NCBI GenBank assembly: GCA_017631215.1
Contig: JAGBTR010000038.1
Location: 1 to 8,818, forward strand
DNA: 8,818 nt
Direction: 5' to 3'
Source: Clostridia bacterium
Lineage (GTDB): Bacteria > Bacillota > Clostridia > Oscillospirales > CAG-272
A model generated the notes under the pieces. That model saw only the letters and a list, made by a program, of their open reading frames with translations. It was not told where the DNA came from and made no database searches. The position numbers and the translations under genes were made by a program. Positions 1 through 6,900 of this stretch are shown here, piece by piece; within the stretch, counting starts at the first letter, position 1, and the number at the start of each line of letters is the position of its first letter.

Positions 1-330
1 CACGAGGGAGCGACGGCGATCATTCGCTCCTACTGCAAGGTCGACTACACCAAGCACGCCACGGGCGCGGCGCTCGACATTCGCTTGTTGCCCACGAGCG
101 TACGGGACGAGGCGGGCCTGCAGGGACTTGTGTCGCTCCTTCGCGGCTTTGTTGAGCTGGGCGGCTTCTTTATGCAGCCCGACGTAGTCGATGCGGCGAT
201 TCTGCGCGAGGCGCAGGCGCATCCCGAGCAGTACGGCACGCTTTCGGTGCGCGTGTCGGGCTGGAATGCCCGTTTTGTGACGCTCAACCGCGACTGGCAG
301 GATATGGTCATCGCGCAAAACGAGAAATAA
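1..330 (+). CDS. Glycyl radical enzyme (pyruvate formate-lyase-like), C-terminal end, 5'-truncated by window
   Basis: The frame is open from base 1 and stops at TAA 328-330, giving 109 visible residues of the C-terminal barrel/glycine-radical domain. The diagnostic motif is RVSGW at 250-264. The glycine codon at 259-261 is where an activating radical-SAM enzyme would abstract hydrogen to make the stored glycyl radical. The upstream stretch HATGAALDIRLLPTSV and the downstream ending with a Gln-Asp-Met-Val-Ile segment match the usual layout, in which the radical glycine lies about 25 residues from the C-terminus. Classic members read RVSGY; here a tryptophan (262-264) takes the tyrosine position. 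The catalytic Cys loop lies upstream of the window, so the substrate (pyruvate, diol, choline, or unknown) cannot be assigned. No activase gene follows directly, because the next item is a mobile-type element. The protein would be cytoplasmic and active only anaerobically. Family assignment is firm; subfamily is not known. Confidence 0.88.
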   Translation, partial: HEGATAIIRSYCKVDYTKHATGAALDIRLLPTSVRDEAGLQGLVSLLRGFVELGGFFMQPDVVDAAILREAQAHPEQYGTLSVRVSGWNARFVTLNRDWQDMVIAQNEK

Positions 331-349
331 GCGAGTTGAGCAGGATCGA

Positions 350-376
350 CAGAGAACAGGTGTCTCTGCCCATTTT
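350..376 (+). terminator. Weak hairpin after the glycyl radical enzyme gene, possible terminator
   Basis: CAGAGA (350-355) pairs with TCTCTG (363-368) around a 7-nt loop, followed by CCCATTTTG. The stem is short and the T-run is only four long, so termination would be weak at best. It is the only hairpin between the stop codon at 330 and the inverted-repeat element at 401. Confidence 0.3.
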
Positions 377-400
377 GCGGTATCATATGGCGAGCGGAAA

Positions 401-451
401 GCCTCCCTTGTGTAAAGGGAGGTGGCACGCGAAGCGTGACGGAGGGATTGT
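401..451 (+). repeat. Left terminal inverted repeat with two hairpins
   Basis: Hairpin 1 is CCTCCCTT (402-409) / AAGGGAGG (415-422) with loop GTGTA. Hairpin 2 is CACGC (426-430) / GCGTG (434-438) with a GAA triloop. The inner edge GGAGGGATTGT (441-451) includes the ribosome binding site of the DUF559 gene. Confidence 0.85.
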
Positions 452-452
452 G

Positions 453-821
453 ATGCAACGAAAGCATAATAGAGATATTATTCCAACTGCAAAAATGTTG
501 CGCAAAAATATGACCAAAGAAGAAAAGCATCTTTGGTATGATTTTTTGCGTACATATCCCATTCGTTTTTCTCGTCAAAAGGTGCTCGGGAAATATATTG
601 CGGATTTCTACTCTGCCGAAGCCAGGCTTGTCATTGAACTTGATGGTTCTGGGCACTATACCGAAGAAGGCAAGCGGTACGATGTAGAACGAACAGCATT
701 TCTCGAAGAATACGGATTGAAGGTTGTAAGGATACCCAATACAGCAATTTGCCAAAATTTTCGAGGTGTTTGCGAATATATCGACAACATCGTAAAACAA
801 TCCCTCAGTCAGCTTCGCTGA
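453..821 (+). CDS. DUF559 domain protein, putative Vsr-like endonuclease
   Basis: A 122-residue protein of the DUF559 family, related to very-short-patch-repair (Vsr) nucleases of the PD-(D/E)XK superfamily; members are often annotated as endonuclease-domain proteins. Visible family marks: a charged N-terminal helix (M20-TKEEKHLWYDFLR), the FSRQKVLGKYIADFY strand pair with Asp51, the core strand VIELDGSGH with Glu62, Asp64 and His68, then D77/R80 and GLKVVRIPN (88-96). The ATG at 453 is chosen because GGAGGG (441-446) lies six bases upstream and because the open frame further upstream (from 336) only reads through the repeat. The stop TGA (819-821) lies inside the right repeat, so the final residues KQSLSQLR are repeat-encoded. 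The biochemical role is unproven. It could drive or assist element movement, act in DNA repair, or be a passenger. AT-richer codon use than its neighbours suggests horizontal arrival. Confidence 0.85.
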   Translation: MQRKHNRDIIPTAKMLRKNMTKEEKHLWYDFLRTYPIRFSRQKVLGKYIADFYSAEARLVIELDGSGHYTEEGKRYDVERTAFLEEYGLKVVRIPNTAICQNFRGVCEYIDNIVKQSLSQLR

Positions 822-845
822 CAGCTCCCTTTACACAAGGGAGCC
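797..845 (-). repeat. Right terminal inverted repeat with two hairpins
   Basis: This is the inverted copy of the left end. GTCAGC (808-813) / GCTGAC (817-822) encloses a TTC loop (GAA on the other strand), and GCTCCCTT (824-831) / AAGGGAGC (837-844) encloses TACAC. The DUF559 stop codon lies in the first hairpin, so the structure might also end transcription, although no T-run follows. Confidence 0.85.
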
Positions 846-896
846 TTACACACGCATCAACGTAAATTCAAGAGTATGGAACATATCTGACGCGTG

Positions 897-925
897 TTGC
901 CATGCAAATCGAAGATAGCGATAAA
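897..925 (+). promoter_or_regulatory. Possible sigma-A promoter for the TIGR04076 gene
   Basis: TTGCCA (897-902, five of six matches to TTGACA) and GATAAA (920-925, four of six to TATAAT) are separated by 17 bases. Transcription would start about 930-933, just ahead of the ribosome binding site at 939-944, giving a short leader. It is the only reasonable pair seen between the element and the gene. Confidence 0.4.
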
Positions 926-951
926 AATCAAATTAGTTAAGGAGATATGCT

Positions 952-1287
952 ATGAAAAAATGGGTCGTTGAGGATTGGAAATTTGAATTGACTGCGACGG
1001 AAGGCAAGGCGGCAAATTGTAGGCTCGGCATAGAGAAGGGAGACCAATTCGTGTTTTCTTACGAATGTCCTGGTGGAATGTGTCCGCGTGTGATGACGGA
1101 GCTCTTCACTTGGTGTGAGGTGATCCGTTGCGGCGGCGATTTTACATATCGGGGAGAGACGGAAAAATACGAAATGGATCTGCTGTGTCCGTGCCAAAGC
1201 ATCCGCTTTCATTTGAAGGCGATTCCGATCAACAGAGACGAAGTGGGAAGACCGTTGCCCAACAATCCGCGCCCGGACGATGAATGA
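952..1287 (+). CDS. TIGR04076 family small cysteine-rich protein, function unknown
   Basis: 111 residues, no signal peptide or membrane segment. The pattern fits the uncharacterised TIGR04076 family: CRLGIEKGDQFVFSYECPGGMCP (key residues Cys23, Cys39, Cys44, with the YECPGGMCP core at 37-45), then a Trp/Cys helix (W54, C55), VIRCGGDF (Cys60, GGD), and a C-terminal CPC (79-81) before a final strand ending near Ile91. The last ~20 residues are polar and proline-rich, longer than I expect for the family core. Seven cysteines with a conserved CP(G)xxCP-like layout would suit metal binding or redox, but no function is established and I do not assign one. The start ATG has AAGGAG (939-944) seven bases upstream. 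The gene is monocistronic: a mobile-type element lies before it and a strong terminator after it. Confidence 0.75.
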   Translation: MKKWVVEDWKFELTATEGKAANCRLGIEKGDQFVFSYECPGGMCPRVMTELFTWCEVIRCGGDFTYRGETEKYEMDLLCPCQSIRFHLKAIPINRDEVGRPLPNNPRPDDE

Positions 1288-1306
1288 AAATACATAAAGT
1301 ATTGCA

Positions 1307-1337
1307 CCCCGACAGACGAAAATCTGTCGGGGTTTTT
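1307..1337 (+). terminator. Rho-independent terminator
   Basis: A perfect 10-bp stem, CCCCGACAGA (1307-1316) / TCTGTCGGGG (1323-1332), loop CGAAAA, followed by TTTTT (1333-1337). It lies 19 bases after the stop codon of the TIGR04076 gene and isolates it from the sugar cluster. Confidence 0.93.
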
Positions 1338-1361
1338 CAACCACTATGCGGGGGCTTTTTT

Positions 1362-1404
1362 GTTTGGAGACAAACTGCACAAAAACGCCGTGATCGTTTT
1401 GTGC
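1362..1404. promoter_or_regulatory. Two adjacent inverted repeats upstream of the sugar-cluster promoter, possible operator
   Basis: GTTTG (1362-1366) / CAAAC (1371-1375) encloses GAGA, directly followed by GCACAAAA (1377-1384) / TTTTGTGC (1397-1404) with a 12-base spacer. They lie about 50-90 bases ahead of the -35 box at 1453. No regulator gene is in the window, so the binding protein, if any, is unknown. Confidence 0.3.
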
Positions 1405-1452
1405 AACCATACGATTTGCGCTTTTGGCAGTGCTGTTTTTTGCTGATAGGAC

Positions 1453-1481
1453 TTGAAAAATCGCGCCGAATGCGGTATGAT
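1453..1481 (+). promoter_or_regulatory. Sigma-A-type promoter of the sugar cluster
   Basis: TTGAAA (1453-1458) and TATGAT (1476-1481) are separated by exactly 17 bases, each one mismatch from consensus. The start point should fall near 1488. A short inverted repeat, ATCCG (1490-1494) / CGGAT (1501-1505), lies at or just after it and could be a repressor site or a leader hairpin. Confidence 0.75.
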
Positions 1482-1533
1482 ATAGGCGTATCCGCACAGA
1501 CGGATTGACACTTGAATTTTCGAGGAGGAATTT

Positions 1534-2622
1534 ATGATGGCAAACAAGGTACGCATTGGTATTATCGGTTGTGGCGGTATTGCCAACGGCAAGCATATGC
1601 CTTCGCTTAAGAAGCTCGACAACGTCGAGATGGTCGCATTCTGCGACATCGTGGTCGAAAAGGCGCAAAGAGCCAAGGAGACCTACGGCACGCCCGACGC
1701 GGCGGTCTATGAGGATTACAAGGAGCTGCTCAAGGACGAGACGATCGACGTCGTTCACGTCTGCACGCCCAACCGCTCGCACAGCTTTATTACGGTGGAT
1801 GCGCTCGAGGCGGGCAAGCACGTTATGTGCGAGAAGCCTATGGCCATCAACTCGGTTGAGGCAAAGAAGATGGTCGACGCCGCCGCTCGCACGGGCAAGA
1901 AGCTGACCATCGGTTATCAGTCGCGTCAGAGAGCTGACTCGATGTATATGAAGAAGGAGGCCGAGGACGGCACGTTCGGCGAGATCTACTACGCCAAGGC
2001 GACCGCACTCCGCCGCAGAGCCGTTCCCACGTGGGGCGTGTTCCTCAACGAGTACGAGCAGGGCGGCGGTCCGCTGATCGACATCGGCACGCACGCGCTC
2101 GACCTGACGCTGTGGATGATGGACAACTACAAGCCCAAGTATTGCATCGGCTCGACCTTCCACAAGCTCAACAACGACACCAAGACGGGCAACGCCTGGG
2201 GCGACTGGGATCCCGAGAAGTTCACCGTTGAGGATAGCGCCTTCGGTATGATCGTGATGGAGAACGGCGCAACCATTATGCTGGAGTCCTCGTGGGCGCT
2301 CAACATTCTTGACCCGCGCGAGGCGATCACGACCGTTTGCGGTACCAAGGCAGGTGCGGATATGCTGGACGGCGTTCGCATCAACGGCGTTCGCAACGGC
2401 TGCCAGTACGTGCTCAAGCCCAATCTGAACGCGGGCGGCGTCGCCTTCTACGACGGCAATGGCAACGAGCCTGCCGAGGTGCGCGAGGCAAGACAGTGGA
2501 TCGATGCGGTCGTCAACGACAAGACGCCCTGCGTCACGCCCGAGCAGGCTTACACGGTCACCCGCATCCTTGAGGGCATCTACACCTCCGCCAAGACGGG
2601 CGAGGCGTACTACTTTGATTGA
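1534..2622 (+). CDS. Gfo/Idh/MocA family NAD(P)-dependent oxidoreductase
   Basis: 362 residues, a normal length for the family, cytoplasmic. The N-terminal Rossmann domain shows the dinucleotide loop IGIIGCGGIA (Gly12, Gly14, Ala17) and the conserved EKP (100-102), whose lysine contacts the cofactor and substrate. The C-terminal alpha/beta domain carries GGGPLIDIGTHALD, with Asp183 and His187 in the usual catalytic positions. Members oxidise or reduce a sugar, inositol or glycoside hydroxyl with NAD(P); the substrate here cannot be read from sequence. GAGGAGG (1522-1528) precedes two consecutive ATGs (1534 and 1537). The second has the more typical 8-base spacing, so the protein may start one residue later. 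It is first in its transcript and is followed after 39 bases by a TIM-barrel isomerase, a pairing common in inositol, keto-sugar and glycoside catabolism. Confidence 0.95.
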   Translation: MMANKVRIGIIGCGGIANGKHMPSLKKLDNVEMVAFCDIVVEKAQRAKETYGTPDAAVYEDYKELLKDETIDVVHVCTPNRSHSFITVDALEAGKHVMCEKPMAINSVEAKKMVDAAARTGKKLTIGYQSRQRADSMYMKKEAEDGTFGEIYYAKATALRRRAVPTWGVFLNEYEQGGGPLIDIGTHALDLTLWMMDNYKPKYCIGSTFHKLNNDTKTGNAWGDWDPEKFTVEDSAFGMIVMENGATIMLESSWALNILDPREAITTVCGTKAGADMLDGVRINGVRNGCQYVLKPNLNAGGVAFYDGNGNEPAEVREARQWIDAVVNDKTPCVTPEQAYTVTRILEGIYTSAKTGEAYYFD

Positions 2623-2661
2623 TTAAAATTTTAACATCAACGAAAAGAGAGGTACATTACT

Positions 2662-3630
2662 ATGAAATTGAGTGTTCTTGCAAATCTGTACGGCGCGAAG
2701 TCGTTGGAGGAGACGCTGCAGATCCTGACGGGTCTGGGCGTTCACACGGTTGAGATCGGTGCGGGCGGTTATCCCGGTAAGTCGCACTGCAACCCCGAGG
2801 AGCTGCTTGCTGACGAGGCTAAGTACAACGAGTTCATCGCACTGCTGGGGAAGTACGACGTGACCGTTTGCGCGCTGGCCGCTCACGGCAACGCACTGCA
2901 TCCTGACAAGGCCATCGCCGCACAGTTCGACAAGGATTTCCGCAATGCCGTTCTGCTGGCAGAGAAGATGGGCGTTGATACCGTTATCACCTTCTCGGGC
3001 TGCCCCGGCGACCATGAGGGTGCGAAGTATCCCAACTGGGTCACCTGCCCTTGGCCTGAGGATTTCCTTGCCATTCTGGATTGGCAGTGGAATGAGAAGG
3101 TCATTCCTTACTGGCAGGAGGCGGGCGCATTCGCCGTTGCTCACAACGTGCCGCACATCGCCTTTGAGATGCACCCCGGCTTCTGCGTTTACAATCCCGA
3201 GACGCTGCTGCGTCTGCGTGCCGCTGTCGGTGACGTGATCGGTGCCAACTTCGACCCCTCGCACCTCATCTGGCAGGGCATGGATCCCGTGGCTGCCATC
3301 CGCGAGCTGGCGGGTGCCATCTACCACGTCCACGCCAAGGACACCAAGATCGATAAGTACAACACCGCCAAGAACGGCGTGCTGGACACCAAGCACTACG
3401 GCGACGAGCTGCACCGCGCGTGGGTCTTCCGTACGGTCGGCTACGGCAACGGTGAGACCTACTGGCGCGATCTCGTCTCCAACCTGCGCCTTTGCGGCTA
3501 CGACAGAGTTCTCTCCATCGAGCACGAGGACAGCCTGATGAGCATCGACGAGGGTCTGCGTAAGGCCGTTTCGTTCCTCAATGATATCATCATCGACGAG
3601 CCTAAGCCTACCTCCATGAGTTGGGCATAA
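2662..3630 (+). CDS. Sugar phosphate isomerase/epimerase (xylose-isomerase-like TIM barrel)
   Basis: 322 residues, cytoplasmic, of the AP-endonuclease-2/xylose-isomerase-like TIM barrel group that includes IolE, IolI and many sugar epimerases. Barrel-strand residues expected to hold a divalent metal are visible: Glu169 in AFEMHPGF, Asp198 and His201 in NFDPSHL, His224 in YHVHAKD, and Glu287 in SIEHED. The N-terminal MKLSVLANLYG and the VEIGAGGYPG strand (30-38) are typical. AGAGAGG (2646-2652) precedes the ATG by nine bases. It almost certainly shares a transcript with the oxidoreductase. Members isomerise, epimerise, dehydrate, or eliminate from keto sugars; the exact reaction here is unknown. 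The short tail after the barrel (IDEPKPTSMSWA) is unremarkable. Confidence 0.92.
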   Translation: MKLSVLANLYGAKSLEETLQILTGLGVHTVEIGAGGYPGKSHCNPEELLADEAKYNEFIALLGKYDVTVCALAAHGNALHPDKAIAAQFDKDFRNAVLLAEKMGVDTVITFSGCPGDHEGAKYPNWVTCPWPEDFLAILDWQWNEKVIPYWQEAGAFAVAHNVPHIAFEMHPGFCVYNPETLLRLRAAVGDVIGANFDPSHLIWQGMDPVAAIRELAGAIYHVHAKDTKIDKYNTAKNGVLDTKHYGDELHRAWVFRTVGYGNGETYWRDLVSNLRLCGYDRVLSIEHEDSLMSIDEGLRKAVSFLNDIIIDEPKPTSMSWA

Positions 3631-3662
3631 TGTCCGGACATAAAGCAGCATAATTCATTATA

Positions 3663-3696
3663 GCAACGCCCCTGTCGTTGTACAGGGGCGTTGCTT
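3663..3696 (+). terminator. Strong hairpin between isomerase and mannosidase, weak T-run
   Basis: A perfect 13-bp stem, GCAACGCCCCTGT (3663-3675) / ACAGGGGCGTTGC (3682-3694), with a 6-base loop. Only TT and then CAAAA follow, so it may be a partial terminator or an mRNA-stability/processing stem that lowers expression of the downstream mannosidase relative to the first two genes. Confidence 0.6.
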
Positions 3697-3733
3697 CAAA
3701 ATGTGGGGGATAATTGGGGGGTATCGGGGAATT

Positions 3734-3838
3734 CGCACAAACCTCGTGTGGTAGGGCGGGGGCTTGCTCCCGCCGCGATGAAAGGAATTTCGTCTTTGGA
3801 ACGGCGGTACCAAGGCACCGCCCTACGGAGCTTGTGCG
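3734..3838. repeat. Cloverleaf-like palindromic element
   Basis: Nested and side-by-side stems: an outer stem CGCACAA (3734-3740) / TTGTGCG (3832-3838); an inner closing stem GTAG (3751-3754) / CTAC (3823-3826); and three arms inside it. Arm I is GGCGGG (3755-3760) / CCCGCC (3769-3774), extended by two more pairs. Arm II is GATGAAA (3777-3783) / TTTCGTC (3788-3794) with a GGAA tetraloop. Arm III is GGCGGT (3803-3808) / ACCGCC (3817-3822). An alternative long pairing, GTAGGGCGG / CCGCCCTAC (3751-3759 / 3818-3826), competes with arms I and III. It has no tRNA identity (no anticodon or T-loop features). It resembles GTAGGGCGG-ended repeats I recall as abundant in gut Clostridia, so a MITE- or REP-like origin is likely. 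Its position in the mannosidase leader leaves an RNA regulatory role open. Confidence 0.6.
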
Positions 3839-3855
3839 TCGCCCAACACACCGAC

Positions 3856-3882
3856 AAATCAAAATTTGAAACCCTTTGATTT
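3856..3882. promoter_or_regulatory. Inverted repeat just ahead of the mannosidase ribosome binding site
   Basis: AAATCAAA (3856-3863) and TTTGATTT (3875-3882) are perfect 8-bp arms around an 11-base spacer, ending 13 bases before the GGAG at 3895. It could be an operator or a leader hairpin affecting translation. I found no convincing -35/-10 pair between 3695 and 3895. Confidence 0.3.
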
Positions 3883-3905
3883 CCGAACAAAAAAGGAGAC
3901 AGACT

Positions 3906-6900
3906 ATGAGATTTGCAAAAGAACAGGTCGTTGAGACTCTCAAAAATCTGGAGCGATGGAAGATCCGCGAGCGCGTTTCGCTGGTGGACAAGGCGCAGTA
4001 CATTGGTTACGGCTACAAAAAGGACAACAACACGCCGCCCGCGGCAGATGCGGATTGGAAGCCGCTTGCCGAGCACAATCATTTTGCGGGCAAGGACGAG
4101 CATTTTTGGCTGCACCTCTGCTTTGATACGCCCCAGGATACCTCGAACGGCGAGGAGTGCATCAAGCTGCGCGCGACGACGGGCAGAGAGGGACAGTGGG
4201 ACGCCTGCAACCCGCAGGGTCTGATCTATCTGGACGGCGTGGCTGTTCAGGGGCTTGACACCAACCACACCGAGCTGATGCTCGAGTTTGGCAAGACGTA
4301 CGATATGTACATCTACTTCTACAACGGTATGTATCCCAGCGGCTTTGCTCTGGGTCTTGATCTGTGCCGTGAGATGAAGGTCATTCATCACCTGATCTAT
4401 GACCTCGCCATTCCCCGAGATGCCGCCGAGATGTTCGACCGTCAGTCGGGAGAGTGGCTCAACACCTACAAGTATCTGGTCGCCGCCTGCAATATGCTCG
4501 ACTTCCGCAACGGTCTCTCGGACGAGCTGATCGCCTCGGCACACCGTGCGGTCGATTTCCTGCAAAAGGAGTTCTTTGAGGGCTACTGCGGTCAGAGCAA
4601 GATGCCCGAGGTGACCTGCATCGGTCACACCCACATCGACGTGGCTTGGCAGTGGACGGTCGCCCAGACCGAGGAGAAGGCACAGCGCTCGTTTGCGACG
4701 GTGCTCAATCTGATGAAGCAGTACCCCGAGTACAAGTTCTTCACCTCCCAGCCGCAGCTGCTCGAGCACGTCAAGCTCAACAATCCCGAGCTGTACGAGC
4801 GCATCAAGCAGGCGCACCGCGAGGGGCGCTTTGAGATCGACGGCGCGATGTGGCTGGAGGCCGACTGCAATCTGACCTCGGGCGAGAGCCTTGTGCGTCA
4901 GGTCATTCACGGTCGCCGCTTTATGAAGGACGAGTTCGGCGTGGACAGCAAGACGCTGTGGCTGCCCGACGTGTTCGGTTACAGTGCCGCGCTGCCGCAG
5001 ATCCTCAAGAAGAGCAACGTCGACCGCTTCGTGACCTCCAAGATCAGCTGGAACGAGACCAACCGCATGCCCTACGACGTCTTTATGTGGCAGGGCATTG
5101 ACGGCACCGAGATCTTCTCCTACTTCCTGACGGCGCAGAACTACGATCCCAGCAGAAAAGATACTTATACGACCTACGTTGGCACCATCACGCCGCAGAT
5201 GGTCAAGGGTACTTACGAGAGATTCCAGCAGAAGGAATACACCGACAAGGCCTGCATCACCTACGGCTTTGGTGACGGTGGCGGCGGTCCTACGATGGAT
5301 ATGCTGGAAAAGCAGAGACGCATCGCGTACGGTCTGCCGGGTATCCCTGTGACCCGTATGCAGACGGCCAAGGAGTTCCTTGACGGTGTCGAGGCGGACT
5401 TCCACCGCAACGCCGAGCTGCTGGGCATTACCCCGAAGTGGGTGGGTGAGCTGTATCTGGAGATGCACCGCGGCACCTACACGACGCAGGCCAAGAACAA
5501 GAAGTTCAACCGTCGTGCCGAGCAGATGCTTCAGGCGGTCGAGACGATGTCGCTGACGGCACAGCAGATGCTGGATATGCCTTACGAGGAGGGCACGCTC
5601 TACGACGCATGGCAGAAGGTGCTTCTGCTTCAGTTCCACGATATCATTCCCGGCTCGTCCATCCGCGAGGTGTACGAGGATTCGGACAAGACCTACGGCG
5701 AGGTATTTACCGACGTGGGTGCCATCCGCGACGCACGCGTGGCGGCTCTTGCCAAGGCGGTCGGAACCCGAGGCGGTCTGTGGGTATACAACCCTGCGCC
5801 CTACGCATTCAGCGGCTTGGTTGAGGCGGACGGCAAGAATTATCTGGTCAAGGACGTGCCTGCGATGGGCTGGAGCGTTGTGGCTCCTGCCGCCGCGGAG
5901 GACGTTTACGCTGACGCTACCCGCATTGAAAACGGCAAGCTGCGTGTCGTGCTGAACGAGCGCGGCGAGGTCGTGTCCGTTTACGACAAGGTGAACGGTC
6001 GCGAGGTGGTTGCTGCGGACGGCGTTGTCAACCAGTGGAGGGTCTTTGAGGACTATCCTCGCGCTTACGACGCGTGGGAGATCACCTCTTACTACAAGCA
6101 GAAGGCTTGGGACGTTGACGACGTGCAGTCGATCGAGGTCATTCGTGAGGACGGTCGCGCGGGCGTTCGCGTGACGCGCAAGTACAACCAGTCGACCTTT
6201 GTGCAGGATATTCTGCTTGAGAGCGAGGGCGACGGTGTCGTCTTCCGCAACAAGGCAGATTGGCACGAGGATCACGTGCTGCTCAAGGCTTACTTCCCGC
6301 TCAACGTTCACTCCGACCGCGCAACCTATGAGATTCAGTTTGGTACGCTTGAGCGTCCCACGCACGAGAACACAAGCTGGGATGCCGCCAAGTTTGTGGT
6401 GTGCGCGCACAAGTGGGCGGATATGTCGGACGGCTCGTACGGCGTCAGCCTGCTCAACGATTGCAAGTATGGCTACAGCGCAGAGGGCAACGTGCTGTCT
6501 CTGACGCTGCTCAAGGCGCCCACCAGCCCCGACCCTGTGGCTGACCGCGGTGAGCACGAGTTTACCTACGTGCTGTATCCGCACGCAGGCGATTGGAGAG
6601 AGGGTGGCACGGTCGCTCACGCCTACGCGCTCAACCGTCCCGCAACGGCGGTGATGCTGGGCGAGCAGGAGGGCAAGCTGCCCGAGACGTATGCGGCGCT
6701 GGTCTGCGATCGCGCGGCGCTGGTCGTTGACACGCTCAAGGCTGCTTACGACGGCTCGGGCGATGCGGTGGCACGTCTCTACGAGAGCGCCAACACGCAG
6801 GGCGTGGCGACGCTCAAGGCTGGCTTTGACTTCTCGTCGGCAGTGCTTTGCGACACCGAGGAGAACGAGGTCGCACCTCTTGAGATCAAGGACGGCGCTG

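Larger units (their letters stand above)
401..845 (+). mobile_element. Compact inverted-repeat element carrying a DUF559 endonuclease gene
   Basis: Two near-identical inverted ends (401-451 and 797-845) bracket one small gene (453-821), and the interior is clearly AT-richer than the flanking genes. By hand alignment about 45 of 51 columns agree between the left end and the reverse complement of the right end; the inverted match extends about two bases further (AA at 399-400, TT at 846-847). Each end folds into two hairpins. No clear target-site duplication is visible in the flanks, which may mean decay or a mechanism that makes none. Repeats with this CTCCCTTGTGTAAAGGGAG core, often with a DUF559 gene inside, are familiar to me from gut Clostridia genomes, but I could not search for copies. 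Mobility is inferred from architecture and base composition, not shown. Confidence 0.7.

Noticed and set aside
336..452. Upstream extension of the DUF559 protein from base 336
   Set aside because: It only reads through the hairpin repeat (giving LCKGRWHAKRDGG-like residues), has no ribosome binding site, and ATG 453 has an excellent one.
937..2163. A 408-codon minus-strand open frame opposite the oxidoreductase
   Set aside because: It spans the TIGR04076 gene, a terminator, a promoter and half of the oxidoreductase, with low-complexity, non-family sequence; it is a shadow.
3734..3838. A tRNA or tmRNA-like gene suggested by the cloverleaf fold
   Set aside because: Arm lengths and loops do not match tRNA, and no anticodon loop, TTC-type T-loop or CCA end is present.
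3691..3879. A 62-codon + strand frame between the isomerase and the mannosidase
   Set aside because: It is formed entirely by the hairpin and cloverleaf repeat, without a ribosome binding site; such frames are typical translations of this repeat.
3876..3905. TTG start for the mannosidase at 3876
   Set aside because: No ribosome binding site before it, and translation from there would run through the GGAG that serves ATG 3906.
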